From: Hydrocarboniphaga effusa AP103
GTDB lineage: Bacteria; Pseudomonadota; Gammaproteobacteria; Nevskiales; Nevskiaceae
Direction of reading: 5' to 3'
Assembly (NCBI RefSeq): GCF_000271305.1
Contig: NZ_AKGD01000001.1
Coordinates: forward strand, 1,922,001 to 1,986,000
DNA: 64,000 nucleotides
Shown here piece by piece: positions 38,404 to 46,359 of this stretch; the first letter of the stretch is position 1; every line of letters begins with the position of its first letter. The notes below the pieces were generated by a model. It was not told where the DNA came from and did no database searches. It saw only the letters and a list, made by a program, of their open reading frames with translations. The translations under genes were made by a program, and so were the position numbers.

Positions 38404-39329
38404 GCCAAGCGTGCCCGGCCCAGGTCGCGCCCCTGCATGGCCTGATGCGCGGCGAGCACCTTGCCGCCTGCCCATTGCACCTGGCGCAACAGCAGGCGTC
38501 CGCTGCCGGTAGCGATCGCAAGGCCATTTCCATCGACGCCGAGCACGCTACCGGGCTCGGCGTCGGCCGGCGCTGCGTCGACCGCCGCAGCGAACACGCG
38601 CAGGCGCTCGCCCGCGAGTTCGGTCCAGGCCACCGGCACCGGGTTGAAGCCGCGCACCGCGCGTTCGAGTTCGACGGCCGTCTTCGTCCAATCCAGGCGC
38701 GCTTCGGCCTTGTCGAGCTTGTGCGCGTAGGTGGCGCCGTCGGCCGGCTGCGGCGTCTCGCGCAGCGTGCCGGCTTCGAGCTGGCGCAGCGCCTCGACGA
38801 TGAGCCTCGCGCCCTGCGCCTGCAGCGCATCGTGCAGCTCGGCGGCGGTGGTCGTCGGCGTGATCGGCGTGGTCTCGATCAGCAGCATCGGGCCGGTGTC
38901 GAGCCCGGCGTCCATCTTCATGATCGTCACGCCCGATTCGCTGTCGCCCGCGAGGATCGCGCGCTGGATCGGCGCCGCGCCGCGCCAGCGCGGCAGCAGC
39001 GAGGCGTGGATGTTGAAGCAGCCGTGCAGCGGAATATCGAGCACGGCCTGCGGCAGGATCAGCCCGTAGGCGACCACCACCATGAGCTCGGGCTGCAGCG
39101 CGCGAAGCTCGGCGATCGCCTCGTCGTTACCGCGCAGCTTGAGCGGCTTGAACACCGGCAATCCAAGCTCGACCGCGCGCTGCGCCACCGGCGAAGGCGT
39201 GAGCTTCTGTCCGCGTCCGGCCGGACGATCGGGCTGCGTGTAGACGCCGACGATCTCGTGGCCGGCGGCATGCAGCGCCTCGAGCGCCGCGACCGAGAAG
39301 TCCGGCGTGCCGGCGAAGACGAGTTTCAA
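38400..39329 (-). CDS. fmt: Methionyl-tRNA formyltransferase
   Basis: 309 residues. Formylates initiator Met-tRNA using 10-formyl-THF. The N-terminal catalytic domain begins [19 protein letters not shown] and holds the folate and active-site motif [19 protein letters not shown], with the general-base Asp in [10 protein letters not shown]. The C-terminal OB-like domain has [11 protein letters not shown]. Lies 12 bases after def; def and fmt act in the same start-methionine cycle. Confidence 0.96.
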   Translation of the reverse strand: MKLVFAGTPDFSVAALEALHAAGHEIVGVYTQPDRPAGRGQKLTPSPVAQRAVELGLPVFKPLKLRGNDEAIAELRALQPELMVVVAYGLILPQAVLDIPLHGCFNIHASLLPRWRGAAPIQRAILAGDSESGVTIMKMDAGLDTGPMLLIETTPITPTTTAAELHDALQAQGARLIVEALRQLEAGTLRETPQPADGATYAHKLDKAEARLDWTKTAVELERAVRGFNPVPVAWTELAGERLRVFAAAVDAAPADAEPGSVLGVDGNGLAIATGSGRLLLRQVQWAGGKVLAAHQAMQGRDLGRARLA

Positions 39330-39341
39330 AACGGGCCGACC

Positions 39342-39848
39342 CTACGCCGCGCGCGCGGCCTGCTTGCGCAGCTTCTTGAGGATGCGCTCGCGCTTGAGCG
39401 AGGAGAGGTAATCGATGTAGAGCTTGCCGTCGAGATGGTCGATCTCGTGCTGGATCGCCTGGGCGCGCAAGCCTTCGACTTCCACTTCGTACGGCGAGCC
39501 GTTGCGATCGAAGGCCTTGAGCTTGAGCTTGTTGTAGCGCTGCACCTTGTCGGCGACGTCGGGCACCGACAGGCAGCCTTCTTCCATTTCCTGCTTGTCG
39601 CTGGCTTCGACGATGACGGGATTGATGAGCACTTGCGGATCGGGCTTGCCCTCGGCGCCCGCATCCATCACCGCGATGCGCTGGTCGATGCCGACCTGCG
39701 TGGCGGCCAGACCGACGCCCGGAGCCGCGTACATGGTCTCGAACATGTCGTCGATGAGCTTCTGCAGCGATGGGCCGAAATCGACAACCGGTCGCGCCTT
39801 GATGCGCAACCGCGGGTCGGGATGGTGAAGTATCTCAAGAACGGCCAT
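39342..39848 (-). CDS. def: Peptide deformylase
   Basis: 168 residues. Fe(II)/Zn hydrolase removing the formyl group from nascent N-termini. All three motifs are intact: GVGLAATQVG (45-53), EEGCLSVPD with metal ligand Cys92, and QHEIDHLDG with His134, Glu135 and His138. First gene of def-fmt-(small gene)-rsmB; it diverges from the LysM gene with 90 bases between. Confidence 0.97.
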   Translation of the reverse strand: MAVLEILHHPDPRLRIKARPVVDFGPSLQKLIDDMFETMYAAPGVGLAATQVGIDQRIAVMDAGAEGKPDPQVLINPVIVEASDKQEMEEGCLSVPDVADKVQRYNKLKLKAFDRNGSPYEVEVEGLRAQAIQHEIDHLDGKLYIDYLSSLKRERILKKLRKQAARAA

Positions 39849-39938
39849 GGCTAGTATCTGCCTGTAAAGCTAGAGTTTCGAAACCACGCTGGCGACGGGC
39901 ACTTAGGTCCGCAAAGCCGGCATCAACCGGATGGCGTG

Positions 39939-41108
39939 ATGCCAAATTATAAACGGTCGCAGCCCCCCTTTGGCCGCAGCCCCGCGCCGAAGTTCTGCGC
40001 CGGCCTCGGGCTGCTGGCCGCGCTCGTCGCCTGCGCGAGCGCTCCGCCACCCGCCGCACCGTCGCCTCCGCCCGCCTTCGAACCCGTCTCCGCGCCGGCA
40101 TCCGCCGCATTGCCGATCGCCCCTCAGGTTGCGCCCGTGGCCCTGCGGCCGGACGCGCCGCTGACCTACACGGTGCAGCGCGGCGACACGCTCTGGAGCA
40201 TCGCCAACCGCTATCTGCTCGACCCCTGGCAGTGGCCGGAAATCTGGATCGTCAACGGCCAGGTCGCGAATCCGCACCTGATCTATCCGGGCGACGTGCT
40301 GCAGCTGTCGGTGGTCGATGGCCGGCCGCAACTCGGGCTCGCGGTGGAGCGGCTGTCGCCGCAGATTCGCGAATCGTCCATCGAAGGCGCGATCCCGACC
40401 ATTCCGCTCGATGCGATCCGCGACTTCCTGCGCGGCCCGCGCCTGGTCACGCCCGAGCAGCTCGCGGCCGCGCCCTATCTGCTGGCCTTCGTCGACGACC
40501 ACCTGATCGGCGGCGAAGGCAACCTGATCTACGCCAAAAACCTGCCCGCAGGCCAGCCCTACCGCTACGCACTCGTGCGCCCGGGCCAGGTCTATCGCGA
40601 CCCGGACGACCAGCGCGTGCTCGGCCTCGAAGCGATTCCGGTGGGCCTCGCGGAGGCCAGGCAGTTCGGCCAGCCCGCGACGATGGCGCTCGCCGCGACG
40701 TATCGCGAGGCGCTGATCGGCGATCGCCTGCTGCCGGTCGACGACGACGCCTTCAAGGCCGATTTCCACCCGCATGCGCCGACGCATGCGATCGGCGGGC
40801 GCATCGTCGCGGCCTTCGACGGCCTTTCGCAGATCAGCCAGTACCAGATCGTGGCGATCAATCGCGGCGCCGAGCAGGGCCTCGAGGCCGGCCACGTGCT
40901 GCAGATCCTGCGTCAGGGCGAGCTCGTTCGCGATCCGCATGCGAAGGGTCGCGTGCAGCTGCCCGACCAGCCGGCCGGGCTCATGCTCGTGTTCAAGACC
41001 ACGGCCCGGCTGTCGTACGCGCTGGTCATGAGCGTGACCCGGCCCGCCCACGTGCTCGACAAGGTCGAAGCGCCCATACCCGGCACGCTGGTGGGCAGCA
41101 GTCGTTAG
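39939..41108 (+). CDS. LysM-domain envelope protein
   Basis: 389 residues from ATG 39939 (a GTG lies one codon earlier). A hydrophobic N-terminus with a possible lipobox (LLAALVAC-A, about 20-32) and a Pro/Ala-rich linker precede a LysM domain (about 68-118: YTVQRGDTLWSIANRYLLDPWQWPEIW, ending NPHLIYPGDVLQL), which binds peptidoglycan. A conserved C-terminal domain of unknown fold takes up the remaining 270 residues. The LysM-dprA-smg order next to def-fmt is widely conserved. Its role in the envelope is not established. Confidence 0.88.
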   Translation: MPNYKRSQPPFGRSPAPKFCAGLGLLAALVACASAPPPAAPSPPPAFEPVSAPASAALPIAPQVAPVALRPDAPLTYTVQRGDTLWSIANRYLLDPWQWPEIWIVNGQVANPHLIYPGDVLQLSVVDGRPQLGLAVERLSPQIRESSIEGAIPTIPLDAIRDFLRGPRLVTPEQLAAAPYLLAFVDDHLIGGEGNLIYAKNLPAGQPYRYALVRPGQVYRDPDDQRVLGLEAIPVGLAEARQFGQPATMALAATYREALIGDRLLPVDDDAFKADFHPHAPTHAIGGRIVAAFDGLSQISQYQIVAINRGAEQGLEAGHVLQILRQGELVRDPHAKGRVQLPDQPAGLMLVFKTTARLSYALVMSVTRPAHVLDKVEAPIPGTLVGSSR

Positions 41109-41172
41109 TTAGTCCTCCATTTGGGCCAGCGCCGCCCTTGCCGCTGCGCCGCGCCCCCGCTTAGCGTGGGCC

Positions 41173-42387
41173 ATGACCGACGCCCTCTCGACAGCCGACC
41201 AGCGCGCCTGGCTGCAACTGCTGCATTCCCCGCTCGGCACGCCCGAGATTCGCCGGCTCGTCGATGCGTTCGGCAGCGCCGATGCCGCGATCGGCGCCGG
41301 TCGCCGCGGCTGGAAGCGGCTTTCGCTGAGCGGGGCCGAACAAAGCGCGCTCGAGACGCCCGACGAAGCCCGGCTCGAACGCGACCTCGCCTGGCTCGCC
41401 GGCAGCGGCCACGAGCTGCTCGCCTACACCGATAAACGCTACCCACAGCGGCTGCGCGAGATCGGCGCCTCGCCGCCGGCGCTGTTCTGCATCGGTGACG
41501 TCGGGCTGCTCGATGCCCCGCAGCTCGCCATCGTCGGCGCCCGCAGCGCGACCGCCGCCGGGCTCGAAAACGCCCAGGCTTTCGCCGAGGCGCTCGCGAG
41601 TCGCGGGCTCGTCATTACGAGTGGCCTGGCGCTCGGCATCGACGGAGCCGCGCATCGCGGGGCGCTCGCGGCCGGCGGCGGTACCATCGCGGTCTGCGGC
41701 ACCGGGCTCGATCGCGTCTATCCGGCCCAGCATCGCGACCTCGCCCATGCGATCGCCGGCCACGGCCTGCTGATCTCGGAGTTCCTGCCCGGCACGCCGC
41801 CGAAGGCCGAGCACTTCCCGCGCCGCAACCGGCTCATCTCGGGCCTGGCGCTCGGCGTGCTGGTGGTCGAGGCGGCACGCGAATCGGGCTCGCTGATCAC
41901 CGCGAGGCTCGCGGCCGACCAGGGTCGCGAGGTGTTCGCGATCCCGGGCTCCATTCACAACCCGCTCGCGCGCGGCTGCCATCAGCTGATCCGCCAGGGC
42001 GCCAAGCTCGTCGAGACCGTCGACGATGTCTTCGTCGAGCTCGCGGGCGTGCTCGGCAGCCTGCTCGAACACCCCGACACCGAGCCCAAAGTCGGCGAGT
42101 CCAAGCCGTTCCAGCTCTCGATTCAGACCGGGAATCATGCCCTTACGAACACCCTCTCAGATGAAATCTCCGACAGGAACGCTCCAATTGACACGGAACC
42201 GGCGCATGATTTGCGTGTGCTTTTGCAGGCGCTCGACGATGCACCGACCGCGGTCGACCAGCTGACCGAAAGGCTGGGCTGGTCGGCCGAGCGCATCGGC
42301 AGCGCGCTCCTCGAAGGCGAGCTGACTGGCCGGCTTGCAAGCGATTCGGTCGGCCGCATCATGCGTCTGAGGCAGACATCCCCCTGA
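41173..42387 (+). CDS. dprA: DprA/Smf, DNA-processing protein
   Basis: 404 residues. Loads RecA on incoming single-stranded DNA in natural transformation; kept in many bacteria as Smf. An N-terminal SAM-like helical domain is followed by the Rossmann-like core with AIVGARSATAAGLENAQAFAEAL, VITSGLALGIDGAAHRGAL and FPRRNRLISGLALGVLVVEA, and a C-terminal winged-helix (DRLTERLGWSAERIGSALLEGEL-like). A segment of about 45 residues between core and C-terminal domain is Thr/Asn-rich with low G+C. It starts 64 bases after the LysM gene. Confidence 0.94.
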   Translation: MTDALSTADQRAWLQLLHSPLGTPEIRRLVDAFGSADAAIGAGRRGWKRLSLSGAEQSALETPDEARLERDLAWLAGSGHELLAYTDKRYPQRLREIGASPPALFCIGDVGLLDAPQLAIVGARSATAAGLENAQAFAEALASRGLVITSGLALGIDGAAHRGALAAGGGTIAVCGTGLDRVYPAQHRDLAHAIAGHGLLISEFLPGTPPKAEHFPRRNRLISGLALGVLVVEAARESGSLITARLAADQGREVFAIPGSIHNPLARGCHQLIRQGAKLVETVDDVFVELAGVLGSLLEHPDTEPKVGESKPFQLSIQTGNHALTNTLSDEISDRNAPIDTEPAHDLRVLLQALDDAPTAVDQLTERLGWSAERIGSALLEGELTGRLASDSVGRIMRLRQTSP

Positions 42388-42550
42388 ACCCGCCGTCGCG
42401 GATTGTTAGGAGAATTAGCCAACAAAAATAAATGGTGACAATTTATCACTCCATCGCTAAGGTGGACATGTGCTTGTTTTCAGGCCGATTCACGGCAAGC
42501 AAGCCCTGGCATCGCAGGTCGCTTATTCTTCAAACCGGAATGGGATCGAC

Positions 42551-43018
42551 ATGAAAGAAACCGTGCTGGACGTGCTGATGTATCTCTTCGAGAACTATCA
42601 ACACGGCGAATTCTCCGACACCGACAACCAGGACACGCTGCGCGACGAACTGACCGCCGCCGGCTTCCCGCTCGACGAAGTGGACCACGCCTTCACCTGG
42701 CTCGAAGGGCTCTCCGAACAACGCCAGCTGCCGCTCGATTTCAGCGCCGGCCGCTCGATGCGCCTGTACGCGCGCGAAGAGCTCGCCAAGCTGTCACCCG
42801 AGTGCCGCGGCTTTCTGCTCAACCTCGAGCAGCTCGGCATTCTCGATTCGGTCAACCGCGAGGTGGTCATCGACCGCCTGATGGCCTTCAACAACGAAAT
42901 CGACCTCGAGCGCGTGAAATGGGTCTGCCTGCTCGTGCTGATCAACCAGCCCGAGGCCGAGGAGGCTTTCGAGCACGTCGAAGACCTCGTCTATTACCAG
43001 GGCGACTATCTGCACTGA
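42551..43018 (+). CDS. smg: Smg (DUF494) family protein
   Basis: 155 residues starting MKETVLDVLMYLFENY, the conserved opening of the DUF494/Smg family. An acidic helical protein with EELAKLSPECRGFLLNLEQLGILDSVNREVVIDRLMA and a C-terminal DLVYYQGDYLH. Cytoplasmic, function unknown; consistently linked to dprA and topA. The ATG at 42551 is preferred to an in-frame GTG 81 bases upstream because the added 27 residues are not conserved in style. The 163-base leader from dprA is A/T-rich and probably holds a promoter. Confidence 0.92.
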   Translation: MKETVLDVLMYLFENYQHGEFSDTDNQDTLRDELTAAGFPLDEVDHAFTWLEGLSEQRQLPLDFSAGRSMRLYAREELAKLSPECRGFLLNLEQLGILDSVNREVVIDRLMAFNNEIDLERVKWVCLLVLINQPEAEEAFEHVEDLVYYQGDYLH

Positions 43019-43106
43019 GCGGGGCGAAAGGTAACGCAGGTTTCCTGACGGCCGGCGCACCTGAACTGCGCATCAGGCCCGAAAACCTTTCGTGGGAAGC
43101 TGATGA

Positions 43107-43132
43107 ACCGCCGGTCGGAGACGACCGGCGGT
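43107..43132 (+). terminator. Terminator after smg
   Basis: A perfect 11-bp stem ACCGCCGGTCG with a GAGA tetraloop, followed by GTTGATTTCTT. It ends the lysM-dprA-smg unit 88 bases after the smg stop. Confidence 0.8.
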
Positions 43133-43255
43133 GTTGATTTCTTACTCCTGCACCGTCGATCCCCGCTCGTTGAGCCGTTCTTCCACCGTCAGAAAAAACC
43201 TACAGCAACAGCGGCTTATGGTCCTCCCAGCTTTTCACACCTGGGGGAGATCCCA

Positions 43256-44512
43256 ATGCTCAAGCCGTCCATCAAACTCATTCTTTCGGCCGCTGCGCTC
43301 AGCAGCATGACCTTGCTCGTCGCCTGCGGAGGCGGCGGCGGAGCCAGCGGGTCGGACAGCGACACGCCGGACAACCCGTCGATCGGCGGCAATGCCGTCA
43401 CCGGCCCGCTCGATCCGGTGCAGTCGCAGCTCAGCAGCTCGGTGATCGAGCCGCTCGCCAATACCGTCGACGGCACACCTTTGAAGTCGGTCCTCGTCTG
43501 CGCCGACACCATCGTCAACCAGAACGTGCTCGATATCGTCGACACCGTGCTCGCGCCGCTGCAGTCGGCGGCTGCCAACCCGGGTGCGATCAACCAGGCC
43601 GCGCTGACCGATGCGATGAACTCGCTCGTCGTCAACCTGAGCACGCTGCTGCAAGGCTTGGCAGGCACCGCCGCGTCCTGCTCCGCCGACGGCTCGCTCT
43701 CGCTGGACCAGCTCCAGCAGGTGCTGACCGCTTTGAACGGCACCCCGCTGGCGCCGCTGTCGACCCAGCTCGGCCCAGTCCTGCAGCAGATCGCCACCCA
43801 GCTGTCGGCCGGTAGCGGCGGCGGCAACGGCGGCGCGGACCTGCAGCTGTCGAGCGCGGCGGCGCTGGTCGCCCAGCTCAACACCGCCCTGCAGGCGGCG
43901 CTCGCGCAGATTCCGGCGCAGGCCTACGAGGTGCCGGTGGTGGGCGGCACGCTGTCGACCATCTCGACGGCGCTGAACGACACCCAGGCCCTGCTCAATT
44001 CGGCACTGAACTACAACGCGGCCGGCACCCGCAACGCCCTGCAGACCTTGCTCGACCACCTGCTCGTCAACGTCACCACGCAGATCGTGCCGCTCGCCGC
44101 GATCGAAGAGCAGGCCGGCCAGCCCGGCGTGATCAGCAGCCAGATCGCGCAGGCTGCCAACCAGCTCGCCACGCTGGTGGCGGGCACTGTGGGACAGGTG
44201 CTTTCGCCGGCCTTCGACAGCCTGCTCAACGGCGCGCTGTCGCCGATCCTCGATCCGATCGAAAACCAGGTGCTGCCGGCAATCCTCGGCCCGCTGACGG
44301 CGGCACTCTCGGGCGGCGCCAATGGCGGAACCGGCGGTGCACTCGGCGGCACGGTGCTCGCCCCGGTGGTGAACCTCGTGCAGCAGGTGCTCGGCACCCT
44401 GACCGGCGGTCTCGGCGGCGGAACCGGCACGGGTGGCACGGGAACCGGTAGCGGTTCGAGCTGCCCGTTCGCGAACTATCCGCTGCTGTCCATCCTCTGC
44501 GGCCGCGGCTGA
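43256..44512 (+). CDS. Ala/Leu-rich lipoprotein of unknown function
   Basis: 418 residues, ATG with GGGGGAGA upstream. Lipoprotein signal MLKPSIKLILSAAALSSMTLLVAC followed by a Gly run. The body is made of short amphipathic helices rich in Ala, Leu, Gln and Thr (LSTLLQGLAGT, LLNSALNYNAAGTRNALQTLLDHLL, AANQLATLVAGTVGQVL), broken by Gly/Asn loops. Near the end is a Gly-Thr repeat (GGLGGGTGTGGTGTGSGSS) and then a Cys pair (SCPFANYPLLSILC). No enzyme motif. Its own terminator follows at once. I cannot assign a family with confidence; it may be a structural envelope lipoprotein. Confidence 0.75.
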   Translation: MLKPSIKLILSAAALSSMTLLVACGGGGGASGSDSDTPDNPSIGGNAVTGPLDPVQSQLSSSVIEPLANTVDGTPLKSVLVCADTIVNQNVLDIVDTVLAPLQSAAANPGAINQAALTDAMNSLVVNLSTLLQGLAGTAASCSADGSLSLDQLQQVLTALNGTPLAPLSTQLGPVLQQIATQLSAGSGGGNGGADLQLSSAAALVAQLNTALQAALAQIPAQAYEVPVVGGTLSTISTALNDTQALLNSALNYNAAGTRNALQTLLDHLLVNVTTQIVPLAAIEEQAGQPGVISSQIAQAANQLATLVAGTVGQVLSPAFDSLLNGALSPILDPIENQVLPAILGPLTAALSGGANGGTGGALGGTVLAPVVNLVQQVLGTLTGGLGGGTGTGGTGTGSGSSCPFANYPLLSILCGRG

Positions 44513-44580
44513 TCCAAAGCGGCCGGGCTCCTATAAATGGTGTGCCCGAGACACGTCTTCGGGCTTCCATGGAGTTGTGG

Positions 44581-44607
44581 GGCCGGCCTTAGCGCCGGCC
44601 TTTTTTT
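44581..44607 (+). terminator. Terminator of the Ala/Leu-rich lipoprotein gene
   Basis: Stem GGCCGGC / GCCGGCC with a 6-base loop and a run of seven T on the plus strand. The T run touches the stop codon of the opposing tetR-like gene. Confidence 0.85.
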
Positions 44608-45176
44608 CAAGTCCTCGACGCCTTCCCTGTGCCAATCCCGTCGAGGAACAAGCCCACCAGTTGGCCAATGCGGGGCTTGGGATCGGCCTCGCGCTCCACG
44701 GCCAGGGTAATCGCGGTCGCGACACAAACCAGATCGTCGAAACTGACCTCTGCACGGACGGCGCCCGCCGTCTGTGCACGCAACAGCAGTCGCCTACCTT
44801 CCTCGGTCGTGGCATGGCAGCCCGCGGTGCCGATTTTCAGCACTGTTCCCAGCGAGGCGGCCAGCCCGCGATAGACCTTGCTACTGATCACGAGTTCTTC
44901 GAGATAGGCGCGCACCGCGGCGGCTGGATCGAGGCCTGATGTTCTCTCACGGCTAGCCTGCGCGAACGATACGAAACGCGCACTGTAGGCCGCTGCCAAC
45001 AGTTCTTCCCGTGTAGGGAAGCGTCTATAGAGCGTTCCGATGCCCACACCGGCGCGCTTGGCGACGTCCTCCAACGACGCGTCGGCACCCCGCTCCAAAA
45101 AGACTTCCTCTGCCGCTGTGAGGATGCGTTCACGGTTTCGCTGTGCGTCGGCTCGCAGCGACGTTTCGTCGGCCAA
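44607..45176 (-). CDS. TetR/AcrR-family transcriptional regulator
   Basis: 189 residues from a TTG at 45176, chosen because AGGGGGA lies nine bases upstream and the protein then opens in typical TetR fashion (ADETSLRADAQRNRERIL). The ATG at 45221 would lie within the operator and upstream of the likely transcript start. The helix-turn-helix is at about 28-50 (ASLEDVAKRAGVGIGTLYRRF). The C-terminal ligand domain has no assigned effector. It faces the divergent SDR gene across a perfect inverted repeat, so it very likely represses both itself and the SDR. Confidence 0.88.
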   Translation of the reverse strand: MADETSLRADAQRNRERILTAAEEVFLERGADASLEDVAKRAGVGIGTLYRRFPTREELLAAAYSARFVSFAQASRERTSGLDPAAAVRAYLEELVISSKVYRGLAASLGTVLKIGTAGCHATTEEGRRLLLRAQTAGAVRAEVSFDDLVCVATAITLAVEREADPKPRIGQLVGLFLDGIGTGKASRT

Positions 45177-45200
45177 TCGGGTATCCCCCTGAAGTTTGCC

Positions 45201-45245
45201 AAGTGGAGGATACCTCCGCATTATAAACGGAGGTATCCTCCACTT
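45201..45245. promoter_or_regulatory. Nested palindromic operator between tetR and SDR genes
   Basis: An 18-base arm (AAGTGGAGGATACCTCCG) is repeated as an exact inverse copy after nine bases. Each arm itself contains the palindrome GGAGG-N3-CCTCC, so two identical dyads stand 24 bases apart. On the minus strand the spacer holds a perfect TATAAT (-10 of tetR); on the plus strand it reads TATAAA for the SDR gene. Binding of two TetR dimers would block both promoters. Confidence 0.85.
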
Positions 45246-45266
45246 ATTCGGAAGCGAGCGGACGAC

Positions 45267-46007
45267 ATGAAGCGATTCGACGGTAAGGTCGTGGTGATAA
45301 CGGGCGGCACAGACGGCATTGGCCTGACGACCGCTCGCTCCTTTGCGGAAGAAGGCGCCCACGTCTATGTCTCCGGCCGCCGACAGGCGCGCCTGGACGA
45401 GGCCGTGCGGGAAATCGGCCACGGCGCTGTCGGCGTTCAGGGCGATGTCGCCGAGCTGGACGACCTTGATCGGCTGTATGCGCGGATTCAGCGCGACCAT
45501 GGCCGTGTGGACATCGTATTCGCCAATGCGGGTGTGTCCGAGTCCGCGCCCATCGGCAGCGTTGCGGAGGACCACTTCGACCGCGTCTTCAACACCAACG
45601 TCAAGGGCATGGTGTTCACCGTGCAAAAAGCCTTGCCGCTGATGTCGGTAGGCGGGGCGATAGTGCTGGCCGGCTCGGGTGCAGGCAGCAAGGGCTTCGC
45701 CAACCTCTCGATCTACAGCGCCACCAAGGCGGCTATCCGCTCCTTCGCGCGGACTTGGACGGCCGACCTGAAAGACCGGGGCATCCGCGTCAACGTGGTC
45801 TCGCCCGGCATGGTGCTGACACCCGCAATGCAGACCTACCTGCAGGACAATGCCGGCGCCGAGGAATGGATGCTGCAGACCATTCCGTTTGGCAGGCTCG
45901 CCCGGACCGAGGAGATCGCCAAAGCAGTGCTCTTTCTTGCATCGGGCGAGAGCAGTTTCGTCGGCGGCGAGGAGCTGCTCGTCGATGGCGGGTTTGTGGC
46001 GGTCTGA
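45267..46007 (+). CDS. Short-chain dehydrogenase/reductase (classical SDR)
   Basis: 246 residues. Rossmann NAD(P) loop TGGTDGIG at 12-19, NAG motif in FANAGVSESAP, the active site with Ser near GSGAGSKG and the Tyr/Lys pair in IYSATKAA, and PG in VVSPGMVLTPAM. The C-terminal GGEELLVDGGF matches classical SDRs. Probably reduces an aldehyde, ketone or quinone; substrate unknown. Controlled by the adjacent TetR protein through the operator. Pairs of this design are frequent, mobile accessory modules. Confidence 0.9.
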   Translation: MKRFDGKVVVITGGTDGIGLTTARSFAEEGAHVYVSGRRQARLDEAVREIGHGAVGVQGDVAELDDLDRLYARIQRDHGRVDIVFANAGVSESAPIGSVAEDHFDRVFNTNVKGMVFTVQKALPLMSVGGAIVLAGSGAGSKGFANLSIYSATKAAIRSFARTWTADLKDRGIRVNVVSPGMVLTPAMQTYLQDNAGAEEWMLQTIPFGRLARTEEIAKAVLFLASGESSFVGGEELLVDGGFVAV

Positions 46008-46285
46008 TGTGCTCGCAGCGCCTACAAGCTCCGGTCCGCGTAGCCGGATTTAGGCTCTGGCTCAAGCCTGAGGCCGCCGTAGCGCAATATCCCCAAGCTT
46101 CCGTGAGGCTTATGGCTCGGATGCAGCACCTTCGCACCCGCGACCCGGACACTTTCCAAGCCCGCGTCAGATATGGATTTGCGCCAGCTTCGGTGGGAGC
46201 AGAAATCTGTTGACAGCGGACATTTTTCATTGCGATTACCCGTCGAAAACCGGGCCCGGAGAGTTGAAATCTTCGAAAGTCTCGC
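46008..46285. other. Non-coding gap upstream of topA
   Basis: With the promoter next to it this forms a 352-base region without a gene. Frames on both strands lack ribosome sites and family-like sequence. A TTGACA occurs at 46210 but has no good partner. It may contain degraded sequence left by the insertion of the TetR-SDR module; nothing is recognisable. Confidence 0.45.
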
Positions 46286-46315
46286 TAGACAGGCGCGGCG
46301 GCTTCCCTTTATAAG
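46286..46315 (+). promoter_or_regulatory. Putative sigma-70 promoter of topA
   Basis: TAGACA, 18 bases, TATAAG, with a predicted start near 46322 and a 38-base leader to the topA ATG. It is the best hexamer pair in the gap. Confidence 0.55.
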
Positions 46316-46359
46316 CACGGTCCCGCGGCCACCCCGGCCCGCGCCCAGCAGTGGCGGGA

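Noticed and set aside
42388..42550. A/T-rich gap between dprA and smg as a riboswitch or small RNA gene
   Set aside because: Only a weak TTGTT/AACAA inverted repeat is visible and no terminator hairpin; a simple promoter region is enough to explain it.
45177..45221. ATG at 45221 as the start of the TetR regulator
   Set aside because: It lies inside the operator and 8 bases upstream of the transcript start expected from the TATAAT; the TTG at 45176 has a good ribosome site and family-like N-terminus.
46022..46318. 98-codon minus-strand frame in the gap before topA
   Set aside because: No ribosome site, no homology pattern and it crosses the topA promoter; possible remnant but not supportable as a gene.
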